This document shows positions 1 to 5,955 of a stretch of DNA of 8,966 bases, in pieces. The position numbers were made by a program, and so were the translations under genes. The stretch spans positions 1-8,966 of the forward strand of contig DASYUM010000072.1 in the NCBI GenBank assembly GCA_036001225.1, read 5' to 3'. Source of the DNA: DASYUM01 sp036001225. Its GTDB lineage: Bacteria; Methylomirabilota; Methylomirabilia; Rokubacteriales; DASRDR01. Below the pieces are notes generated by a model. It ran no database searches. It was given only the letters and a program-made list of their open reading frames with translations, and was not told where the DNA came from. Each line of letters begins with the position of its first letter. Positions within the stretch are counted from its first letter, which is position 1.

Positions 1-37
1 GGGGCGTCGCCCCCCTCCGAGGCCTCCCCCCTGGATT

Positions 38-56
38 GCGCGGGCAAAGCCCGCGC
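38..56. repeat. GC-rich perfect hairpin at left edge
   Basis: An 8-bp inverted repeat, GCGCGGGC, with loop AAA and its complement GCCCGCGC, lies in the noncoding leader before the aldo/keto reductase. No T-tract follows it, so it is not a classical intrinsic terminator. It could be a terminator-like end for an upstream gene outside the window, or a scattered palindromic repeat. A second short GC palindrome (GGGGC, GTC, GCCCC) occupies bases 1-13. I see no protein-coding sequence that I can support in 1-143. Confidence 0.4.
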
Positions 57-143
57 GCGGAGTGCTTCGGACCGGGACCCGGGGACGCGCTGGCGTCAGC
101 GGTGTCTTCGCGGCATGTCCTTCTCCTCACGGGTTCACGACCG

Positions 144-950
144 GTGATCACCCGGCCGTTCGGCCAGACGGGGGTGTCCGTGGCCGTCGTCGGCCAGGGC
201 ACCTGGCGGATGGGCGAGGATCGGCGCGCGTTCCGCGACGAGGTCGCCGCCCTCCGGCTGGGGATCGAGCTCGGCCTCACCCACATCGACACCGCCGAGA
301 TGTACGGGGACGGCGGGGCCGAAGGGGTCGTGGCCGAGGCGGTGGCCGGGCAGCGGGACCGCGTGTTCGTCACAACCAAGGTGCTGCCCTCCAACGCCTC
401 CTACGCCGGGACCCTCCGCGCCTGCGAGGCCTCGCTGCGCCGCCTTCGAACCGAGTACGTGGACCTCTACCTGCTCCACTGGTGGAGCGGGGCTCATCCG
501 ATCGCGGAGACGATGCGCGCGATGGAGGAGCTGGTCGGCCGCGGGCTCACGCGCTTCGTCGGGGTGAGCAACTTCGATGTCCCGCAGCTGGACGCGGCCC
601 AGGCGGCGCTCGGTCGCGAGCGGCTGGCCGGCAACCAGGTCCTCTATCACCTCCGAGACCGGGGCATCGAGCGGGCGGTCCTGCCACACTGCGAGCGGGC
701 CCGGATCGCCGTCGTCGGCTACACGCCGCTGGCGCGGGGCGGCTTCCTGCGGGGCGCGGTGGCCGAGATCGCTCGCCGCCACGGACGCCCGCCGCGGCAG
801 GTCGCGCTCAACTTCCTCACGCGCCGCCCGGGGCTGTTCACGATTCCCAAGGCCAGCCGCCCCGAGCACGTCCGCGAGAACGCGGGCGCGCTCGACTTCA
901 CGCTGGCGCCGAAGGACGTGGCCGCCATCGACGCGGCGTTCAAGGCCTAG
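144..950 (+). CDS. Aldo/keto reductase family oxidoreductase
   Basis: This is a probable cytoplasmic NADPH-dependent reductase of carbonyl compounds; the substrate is unknown. With the GTG start at 144 it has 268 residues, the usual size of a single (alpha/beta)8 aldo/keto reductase domain. The catalytic tetrad is visible: Asp49 in HIDTAEMYG, Tyr54 four residues after AEM begins, Lys79 in VTTKV, and His112 in LYLLHWW. VGVSNF (139-144) and IPKAS (234-238) are the family's later landmarks, the second lying in the cofactor-binding region. The frame stays open upstream to a TTG at 36, but residues before 144 look unlike the family and span a hairpin, so I prefer GTG 144; GTG 102 is the alternative. 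No strong ribosome site precedes any of them. The kynureninase remnant begins 7 nt after the stop. The family call is firm, the start uncertain. Confidence 0.9.
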   Translation: MITRPFGQTGVSVAVVGQGTWRMGEDRRAFRDEVAALRLGIELGLTHIDTAEMYGDGGAEGVVAEAVAGQRDRVFVTTKVLPSNASYAGTLRACEASLRRLRTEYVDLYLLHWWSGAHPIAETMRAMEELVGRGLTRFVGVSNFDVPQLDAAQAALGRERLAGNQVLYHLRDRGIERAVLPHCERARIAVVGYTPLARGGFLRGAVAEIARRHGRPPRQVALNFLTRRPGLFTIPKASRPEHVRENAGALDFTLAPKDVAAIDAAFKA

Positions 951-957
951 CCGCGGC

Positions 958-1214
958 GTGAACTCCGATCTCGCCTACGCCCGCCAGCTGGACGCCGAGG
1001 ACGAGCTGGCCCGGTTCCGGCACGAGTTCCTCTTCGACGATCCGAGGAGATGCAGGTGATCGGGGACTTCCGCGAGCCCGACAACCTCCGCTTCGGCCTG
1101 GCGCCGCTCTACACGTCGTACGCCGAGATCCACGAGGCGATGCGGCGGCTCCAGGTGATCGTGACCGAGCGCCGCTACGAGAAGTATTCGACCGATCGCA
1201 GCGCGGTGACCTGA
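958..1214 (+). pseudogene. kynU: Kynureninase remnant (internal deletion, frame mismatch)
   Basis: Two pieces of one gene lie in different frames. From GTG 958 the first reads 33 codons containing ARQLDAEDELARFRHEFLF, which matches the kynureninase N-terminus (human enzyme: LDEEDKLRHFRECFYIP), and runs into a TGA at 1057-1059. The second, in the frame of ATG 1050 and ending in TGA at 1212-1214, reads VIGDFREPDNLRFGLAPLY followed by TSYAEIHEAMRRL, which matches the extreme C-terminus of the family. Kynureninases have about 400-420 residues; only about 28 and 50 remain, joined near 1041-1050. The core is missing, including the PLP-binding lysine and the cofactor pocket, so no active enzyme can be made. 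The normal reaction is hydrolysis of kynurenine to anthranilate and alanine in tryptophan breakdown. It could be a true deletion or a collapsed assembly. The 54-codon ORF at 1050 has GAGGAG directly before its ATG but I do not regard it as a real gene. Confidence 0.8.
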
Positions 1215-1245
1215 GGGTTCCCGTCACCCGGCTCCGGGAGGTGCC

Positions 1246-2268
1246 ATGACCTCGCCACGCAATCGCCAGATCCGTCTGGCCGGCCGCCCGGTGGGGATGC
1301 CCGAGCCGAGCGACTTCTGGCTCGTCGAGTCGCCCGTCCCCGAGCCGGGGCCGGGCCAATTCCTGGTTCGCGCCCGCTACCTCTCGCTCGACCCCTACAT
1401 GCGCGGCCGGATGTCCGACGCGCCCTCCTACGCGCGGCCGGTCGAGGTCGGCGAGGTCATGGTGGGCGGGGTCGTCGGGGACGTGGTCCGCTCGAACCAC
1501 CCCGACTTCGCGGTCGGCGACGTCGTCGAAGAACGGCTGGGCTGGCAGGAGTACGCGGTGTCGAGCGGTCGGGAGGCCCGCAAGGTCGATCCCGCGCTGG
1601 CCCCGATCTCGACCGCGCTCGGCGTCCTCGGCATGCCGGGCCTCACCGCCTACTTCGGCCTGCTCGAGGTCGGCCAGCCCAAGCCGGGCGAAACCGTGGT
1701 CGTCTCGGCGGCGTCGGGCGCGGTCGGGGCGGTCGTCGGGCAGATCGCCCGGATCGCCGGCTGCCGGGTGGTCGGCCTCGCCGGCTCACCGGAGAAGGTC
1801 GCCTACATCGTGGAGGAGCTCGGCTTCGACGCCGGGATCGACTACAAGAAAGCCGGCGGCCTCGACGCCGCGCTGGCCGAGGCGTGCCCGCGCGGCATCG
1901 ACGTCTACTTCGACAACGTGGGTGGCCCGATCACCGAGGCGGTCTCCCGCCGCGTCAACCCCTTCGCGCGCTTTGCCATCTGCGGCCTCATCTCCCAGTA
2001 CAACCTGGAGAAGCCGGAGCTGGCGCCCCGGAACGAGCGGTTCGTCCTCGTGAACCGCGTGCGCATCCAGGGCTTCATCGTCGCCGACTTCTATGCCCGG
2101 CGGGAGCCCGCGCTCCGCCAGCTCGCCGCGTGGGTGCGGCAGGGCACGCTGCGCTACCGGGAAGACGTCGTGGACGGGCTGGAGAACGCGCCGGCCGCCT
2201 TCATCGGCATGCTCCAGGGGAAGAACCTCGGCAAGCAGCTCGTCCGGCTGGTGCCCGACCGGGCCTGA
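1246..2268 (+). CDS. NADP-dependent medium-chain oxidoreductase (CurA/LTB4DH type)
   Basis: This is a probable cytoplasmic NADPH-dependent double-bond reductase for alpha,beta-unsaturated ketones or aldehydes; the actual substrate is unknown. Its 340 residues are typical of the zinc-independent branch of the medium-chain dehydrogenase/reductase superfamily that holds CurA/YncB, leukotriene B4 12-hydroxydehydrogenase and prostaglandin reductases. Visible landmarks are LSLDPYMRGRM (46-56), GMPGLTAYFGL (129-139), the nucleotide-binding loop AASGAVGAVVG (155-165), YFDNVGG (221-227) and GLISQYN (247-253). The cysteine set of zinc alcohol dehydrogenases is absent. The ATG start is well supported: GGGAGG at 1236-1241 with a 4-nt spacer. 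It begins 31 nt after the kynureninase remnant, and the FKBP gene follows after 23 nt, so co-transcription with both neighbours is plausible. Confidence 0.92.
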   Translation: MTSPRNRQIRLAGRPVGMPEPSDFWLVESPVPEPGPGQFLVRARYLSLDPYMRGRMSDAPSYARPVEVGEVMVGGVVGDVVRSNHPDFAVGDVVEERLGWQEYAVSSGREARKVDPALAPISTALGVLGMPGLTAYFGLLEVGQPKPGETVVVSAASGAVGAVVGQIARIAGCRVVGLAGSPEKVAYIVEELGFDAGIDYKKAGGLDAALAEACPRGIDVYFDNVGGPITEAVSRRVNPFARFAICGLISQYNLEKPELAPRNERFVLVNRVRIQGFIVADFYARREPALRQLAAWVRQGTLRYREDVVDGLENAPAAFIGMLQGKNLGKQLVRLVPDRA

Positions 2269-2291
2269 ACGGCGGGAAAGGAGACCTCGAC

Positions 2292-2648
2292 ATGGAGGAG
2301 GAGACGGTCACCACGCCCTCGGGCCTCCGCTACCTGGATCTCGTGGTGGGGACCGGCCCGAGTCCGGCCGCCGGCGACCAGGTGGAGGTGCACTACACCG
2401 GCTGGCTCGAGAGCGGCACCAAGTTCGACAGCTCGGTGGATCGCCGGGAGCCGTTCGCGTTCCCGCTCGGCGCGGGTCGCGTCATCCGGGGCTGGGACGA
2501 AGGGGTGGCGACGATGAACGTCGGCGGCAAGCGCCGGCTCATCATCCCGCCGCATCTCGGCTACGGCGACCGGGGAGCGGGGCGGGTGATCCCCCCGGGC
2601 GCCACGCTGGTCTTCGAGGTGGAGCTCTTGCGGATCAACCCGCGCTGA
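2292..2648 (+). CDS. FKBP-type peptidyl-prolyl cis-trans isomerase
   Basis: This is a single-domain FKBP of 118 residues that would catalyse cis-trans isomerisation of Xaa-Pro bonds and assist folding. It has no signal peptide, so it should be cytoplasmic. Aligned to human FKBP12 with a constant offset of 9, the binding-pocket residues are kept: Tyr35, Phe45, Asp46, Phe55, Val64-Ile65, Trp68, Tyr91, Ile100 and Phe108. VEVHYTGWLESGTKFDSS (31-48) and the IPP-containing end are classic. It has no IF (insert-in-flap) domain of the SlyD type, so it resembles the short FkpA/FKBP12-like form. The ATG is preceded by AAAGGAG at 2277-2283 with an 8-nt spacer, a good ribosome site. It is the last gene of the + group and converges on the radical SAM gene, whose recoded end lies 37 nt away. 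Confidence 0.95.
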   Translation: MEEETVTTPSGLRYLDLVVGTGPSPAAGDQVEVHYTGWLESGTKFDSSVDRREPFAFPLGAGRVIRGWDEGVATMNVGGKRRLIIPPHLGYGDRGAGRVIPPGATLVFEVELLRINPR

Positions 2649-2663
2649 GCGACGCCCGGTCAG

Positions 2664-2677
2664 GCGCGCCGGCGCGC
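2664..2677. terminator. GC palindrome between convergent genes
   Basis: A 14-nt self-complementary sequence, GCGCGCCGGCGCGC, sits in the 37-nt gap between the FKBP stop (2648) and the recoded end of the radical SAM gene (2686). It can fold as a 5-bp stem with a CCGG loop on either strand. No T-run follows on either side. Its placement between converging genes suggests a bidirectional transcription end, but the structure alone is weak evidence. Confidence 0.25.
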
Positions 2678-2685
2678 GTGGAGCG

Positions 2686-4113
2686 CTAAACGCCGACCGC
2701 CTGCTCGACGCCGCCGGTGCGGGCCAACTGGCCCGCGGTGGGCTCCGCTCAGCAGAACCACGGCTCGGTGAGCCGCGGGGGCCGCGCGCGGGCCGGATCC
2801 GGCGCTGGCGGGGATGCCCCCGCGGGCCGACCGGCCACCTGGTCGGCGAGGGCCCGGATCCGGTAGAAGGTCACCGCGGCGTCCTCCCCGCGCTCGGCCG
2901 CCTCGGCGACCAGGGCGGCCACCGACGCCGGCAGGGTTTCCATCCGCGGGTCGGGGTGCGTCCACCGATAGTAGAAGTCCGCCTCGACCAGCTCCCCCAG
3001 ATAGGGCCGCAGCGCCGCGCTGTCCAGGAGCAGCGACCCCGGCGGGACCAGCAGCCGGATCGAATACTGGACCGGGTCCACGTGGTCGATGAGTCCCTCG
3101 CGCTCGACGAAGGCGAGCATCTCCCGGTAGTCGTCGAGCGTCGTCCACGGCGTGAACGCCACCCACGTCGGTCGCAGTGCGATGCCGGCCGCCCGCACCA
3201 CGCCGAGCGCGGCGCCGATGTCGGCCCGGGTGTGCCCCTTGTCGAGGTGGCCGAGGACCGTGTCGCTGAGCGACTCGGCGGCGGTGACGATGAACAGGCA
3301 CCCGAGGGCCGCCAGCTCGGGCAGGTGCCGCTGCTCGCGCAGGAGGTGCTCGACCTGGGCGGTGAAGTCGAAGGTCAGCGTGGGAAACGCGGCGTGGACG
3401 GCCCGGGCGACGGCGAGCGCGTGGCCGGGGCCGTTGAGGAAGTCGGGGTCGCCGAAGGTGACGTGGGTCGCGCCCGCCTCCACCAGCTGGCGGACGTCGG
3501 CCACGACGACGTCACGGGGCACGACGAAGAACCGCCCGCCGTAGACCGGCGGGATGGGGCAGTGGCGGCAGCGATGCTTGCAACCCCGGCTCGCCTCCAC
3601 GTAGCCGGCGAGCTCGAGCCGGCCGTCGCGCTCGAGGCGCGCGTACTTCTTGAGCGACGGCAGGTGCGCCCGACTCGGAACCGGAAAGACGAGCTTGCCG
3701 AGATGGAGGCGGTGCCCGCCCGGCCGCGCCTCGCCCGTCTCCAGCCGGCGGCACAGCTCGACGAGCTGGCTCTCCACCTCGCCGCCGAGCACCGAGTCGG
3801 CCCCGTGGGCGAGGAGGTGGTCGGCATTGAGGGTAGCGTACAGCCCGTAGAAAGCGATGTGGCAGTCGGGGTTGGCCGCGCGGACCCGCTCCGCCACCAT
3901 GACCCCGAGCCGAAGCGCGGTGTGCATGGGCACCGAGATCGCGACCAGGCGCGCCCGGGCCGCCTTCTCGGCGTCGAAGGGCTCGACGCCGACGTCCAGC
4001 ACGGCCGGAGCGTAGCCCTGCGCCTCGAGAAACGCGGCGGGCCAGGCCACGGCCAGCGGCTGGTGGCCCAGCTCGTAGCAGGCGATCAGAAGGACGGCGC
4101 CCGGCTCGCGCAT
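2686..4113 (-). CDS. CUAEP-tail radical SAM selenoprotein, B12-binding-like N-terminus
   Basis: This is a probable radical SAM enzyme of unknown substrate, read here as a 475-residue selenoprotein. Residues 6-120 form a B12-binding-like Rossmann region (LLIACYELGH, VAISVPMHT, GGEVESQLVEL) without a DxHxxG cobalamin-base motif. A radical SAM domain follows at about 172-350, with cluster ligands Cys178, Cys182 and Cys185 in RGCKHRCRHCPIPP and then GDPDFLNGP (221-229). A Pro/Ala-rich linker (430-447) leads to the tail. Codon 455 is TGA (2749-2751), preceded by Cys454. Reading it as selenocysteine gives PWFC-U-AEP, then TAGQLARTGG and VEQAVGV to TAG at 2686-2688. Conventional calling would stop at 2749 (454 residues). 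I recall a CUAEP/CCAEP-tail radical SAM family in which U is selenocysteine; the motif and the hairpin after the TGA agree. The vicinal Cys-Sec pair suggests a redox or metal-binding tail (inference). The ATG is the only plausible start, although GGAGG abuts it without a spacer; the upstream gene stops 5 nt before it. The frame remains open far upstream, but that is GC-driven. Confidence 0.85.
2719..2751 (-). promoter_or_regulatory. Candidate bacterial SECIS element with recoded UGA
   Basis: On the mRNA, UGA (2751-2749) is followed by 12 nt and then a perfect hairpin, GCGGGCC-AGUU-GGCCCGC, covering 2736 down to 2719. The apical loop starts 19 nt after the UGA. Bacterial SECIS elements lie inside the coding sequence just downstream of the UGA, with a small apical loop bearing a G in its first two positions, where SelB binds. 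The distance, the 4-nt loop and the G at loop position 2 fit. An outer GCC/GGC pair could extend the stem across a CACC/ACC internal loop. In this GC content some hairpins arise by chance, so the hairpin supports the tail motif and does not stand alone. Confidence 0.65.
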
Positions 4114-4121
4114 CCTCCCTA
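4111..4121 (-). promoter_or_regulatory. Stop / Shine-Dalgarno / start junction
   Basis: Read on the - strand, the junction is TAG-GGAGG-ATG. The metallopeptidase-like gene's stop, a strong Shine-Dalgarno core and the radical SAM start follow each other directly. The core has no spacer to the ATG, where 5-9 nt is usual, so independent initiation should be poor. Re-initiation by ribosomes finishing the upstream gene is the likely mode, which would tie production of the radical SAM protein to that of its neighbour. This is inference from spacing only. Confidence 0.5.
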
Positions 4122-4673
4122 GTGTAGCGCCGGATCCACGGCGTTCCCATCCTCGGGCTCCGGCGGCGCCGGCGGGGGCGGCGAGGGCACCAGCTGGTGA
4201 AAGAGACTCGACTCGCGCTTGTAGAAGCCTTCGGTGTGGAAGGAGTCGGCCAGACGCAGGTGCTGATAGTCGAGGTGGTGGCAGAGCTCGTGGAGGAGCG
4301 TGCGGAGAAAGGTGCGGAAGGCCACCACCCGCCGTTGCCGGGCGGTCCGCATCCACAGCGTCACCTTGGCCGGCCGGCCGCGCTCGGCGGTCGTGTAGAG
4401 GCCCTGCAGCTCGCCCCAGTGACCGTGGGGCCGGGCGGCCAGGACCTCGAGCCGGCAGGGCGGGACGCCGAAGGCGTCGGTCATCCCGGTGAACAGGCGC
4501 TGGGCGCCCTCCTGGACCGCGGCCCGGTCCTCGGCGGTGAGGGCGGCGGCCAGCGCGCCGACCAGCGGGTGGAGCGCGCGGGGCTGAGGGAGGCGAAGGC
4601 TGGTGACCTCGTCGCTCTGGCGATAGATCCGCTGCTGGGCTCGGGTCAGGCGGTCGTAATAGGAGAAGGGCAC
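4119..4673 (-). CDS. Small HExxH zincin-like putative metallopeptidase
   Basis: I do not recognise a named family, but the 184-residue protein carries a zincin signature: HELCH at 128-132 in a helix-like stretch (FLRTLLHELCHHLDYQ), then DSFHTEGFYKRESSL, where His146 or Glu148 could be the third zinc ligand. The HExxH-then-H..GF order recalls SprT-like and related small metallopeptidase domains. No signal peptide or membrane segment is seen, so it should be cytoplasmic. The last 20-25 residues are Pro-rich and probably disordered. The start is GTG, immediately after the TAG of the transporter gene (zero gap), with no clear ribosome site, so translational coupling is likely. The radical SAM selenoprotein gene begins 5 nt after its stop. 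Close packing suggests a functional pair, for instance a protease acting on a modified or partner protein, but nothing in the sequence identifies a substrate. Confidence 0.75.
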   Translation of the reverse strand: MPFSYYDRLTRAQQRIYRQSDEVTSLRLPQPRALHPLVGALAAALTAEDRAAVQEGAQRLFTGMTDAFGVPPCRLEVLAARPHGHWGELQGLYTTAERGRPAKVTLWMRTARQRRVVAFRTFLRTLLHELCHHLDYQHLRLADSFHTEGFYKRESSLFHQLVPSPPPPAPPEPEDGNAVDPALH

Positions 4674-5927
4674 CTACCGGCCGCCGGCCACCGGGCTCCA
4701 CCGGGCGGCCCGCGCGTGCTCGTCGATGGCCAGGCTGACCAGGGCGCCAGCGAGGAGCTGCGCGGCGGCGACGGCGAAGGCGACGCCGTAGCCCCCGGTC
4801 AGCTCGAACAGGAGCCCCCCGAGCCACGACCCGCCGGCGCCGCCGGCCTGGTGGACGAGGAAAATCAGCCCGAAGATCGAGCCGACCGAGAAGCGACCGA
4901 AGATGTCGGCGGTGAGGGCCGAGGTCATGGCCAGGCTGCCCGACATGCTGGCGCCACCCAGGAGGGCCACCGCCAGCAACGCGCCCGGGCTGTCGTGGAC
5001 GAGGAAGAGCCCGGCCAGCAGCAGCGCGCGGGTGGCATAGAGCCAGGCCAGGACGGGCCGCCGGCCGATCCGGTCGCCGATGGCGCCCAGGAGCATCGCG
5101 CAGGCCATGCTCGAGGCCCCGAGCAGGCCGAGGGCCCACGAGGCCAGCATCGGGGAATAGCCGTGATCGGTCAGCATCGGGATGCCGTGGGCGGCCAGCA
5201 GGCTCATCGAGAAGCCACAGGTGAACATCCCGCCGGAGAGCTGCCAGAAGGGAAGTGTCTGGAGCGCCCGGGCGACGCCGGTCCGCTCCGGGGCGCTGCC
5301 GGCGCCCCCGGGCGGCAGCGGCGGCCCGCCGTCCGGCGCGAGCCCCATCGCCTCCGGCGACTCCCGGACGACCCACAGGAGCAGGGGCACGATGACGACC
5401 AGCAAGACGAGGGCGACGACGGCGTACGTCGTCCGCCAGCCGATGGTGAGGATGAGCCACATGGAGACCGGGACGAGCAGGCTCATGCCGGCCATGGAGG
5501 CGCCACCGAGCACGGAGAGCGCGGTCGCCCGCCGGCGGACGAACCAGCGGGAGAGGACGGCCGAGCCGACGACGTGCCCGGTCGCGGCCAGCCCGAGCGC
5601 CACGCCGACCCCGTAGACGAGGCCGAACTGCCAGAGTCGGGTTACCTGGCCGGTCGCCGCCACCGCGCCGGCCAGGACGAGGGTGCCGGCCAGGCCGACC
5701 GGCCGGGCGCCGAAGCGATCGACCAGGCGGCCGAGCAACGGCATGAAGGCGCCGTAGAGGAAGAGGCTCAGCGAGACGACCAGCGAGAAGCCGGCGCGGT
5801 CGGTGCCGAGATCGGCCACGATCGGCTTGAGGAACGGGCCGACCGTGAAGCGGATCCCGGTCGAGAGGAAGACGATGACCGCGAAGGCGAGGGCCACCCA
5901 CCAGCCGTAGAACACGCGGGACTGCAC
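4674..5927 (-). CDS. Major facilitator superfamily transporter
   Basis: This is an inner-membrane secondary transporter, probably with 12 transmembrane helices; the substrate is unknown. The opening RVFYGWWVALAFAVIVF, directly before and in the first helix, is typical of the monocarboxylate/oxalate:formate (MCT/OFA-like) MFS group. The MFS loop motif appears twice, as GRLVDRFGARP after helix 2 and GAIGDRIGRRP in the second half. A Pro/Gly-rich loop (PEAMGLAPDGGPPLPPGG) separates the halves. The frame opens with a GTG at 5945 (423 residues). I prefer GTG 5927 (417 residues) because AAGAGGAG lies 4 nt before it, while the outer GTG has no good ribosome site. It starts 28 nt after the glycosyltransferase stop and ends flush against the next gene's GTG. 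Carboxylate transport would suit the hydroxy-acid dehydrogenase at the head of the operon, but that is speculation. Confidence 0.9.
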   Translation of the reverse strand: MQSRVFYGWWVALAFAVIVFLSTGIRFTVGPFLKPIVADLGTDRAGFSLVVSLSLFLYGAFMPLLGRLVDRFGARPVGLAGTLVLAGAVAATGQVTRLWQFGLVYGVGVALGLAATGHVVGSAVLSRWFVRRRATALSVLGGASMAGMSLLVPVSMWLILTIGWRTTYAVVALVLLVVIVPLLLWVVRESPEAMGLAPDGGPPLPPGGAGSAPERTGVARALQTLPFWQLSGGMFTCGFSMSLLAAHGIPMLTDHGYSPMLASWALGLLGASSMACAMLLGAIGDRIGRRPVLAWLYATRALLLAGLFLVHDSPGALLAVALLGGASMSGSLAMTSALTADIFGRFSVGSIFGLIFLVHQAGGAGGSWLGGLLFELTGGYGVAFAVAAAQLLAGALVSLAIDEHARAARWSPVAGGR

Positions 5928-5955
5928 GCCGCTCCTCTTCGGCACCGGCCCCGAC

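Noticed and set aside
36..143. N-terminal extension of the aldo/keto reductase from TTG 36.
   Set aside because: The extension crosses a hairpin, has no family similarity, and the usual aldo/keto reductase beginning appears right after GTG 144.
1050..1214. Independent 54-residue small protein starting at ATG 1050.
   Set aside because: Its sequence is the C-terminal end of kynureninase and lies next to the matching N-terminal end, so it is better explained as a pseudogene fragment.
2646..2648. Possible recoding of other TGA stops (FKBP at 2646, oxidoreductase at 2266).
   Set aside because: Both proteins are full length for their families at those stops, and the reading beyond shows no motif or adjacent Cys.
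2749..5901. A single open - strand frame of 1050 codons running from the radical SAM gene up through two further genes.
   Set aside because: Only the part from ATG 4113 downward looks like a protein family. The upstream part is an Arg/Pro/Gly-rich shadow antisense or out of frame to the zincin and transporter genes, which have clear family motifs in their own frame. High GC removes stop codons.
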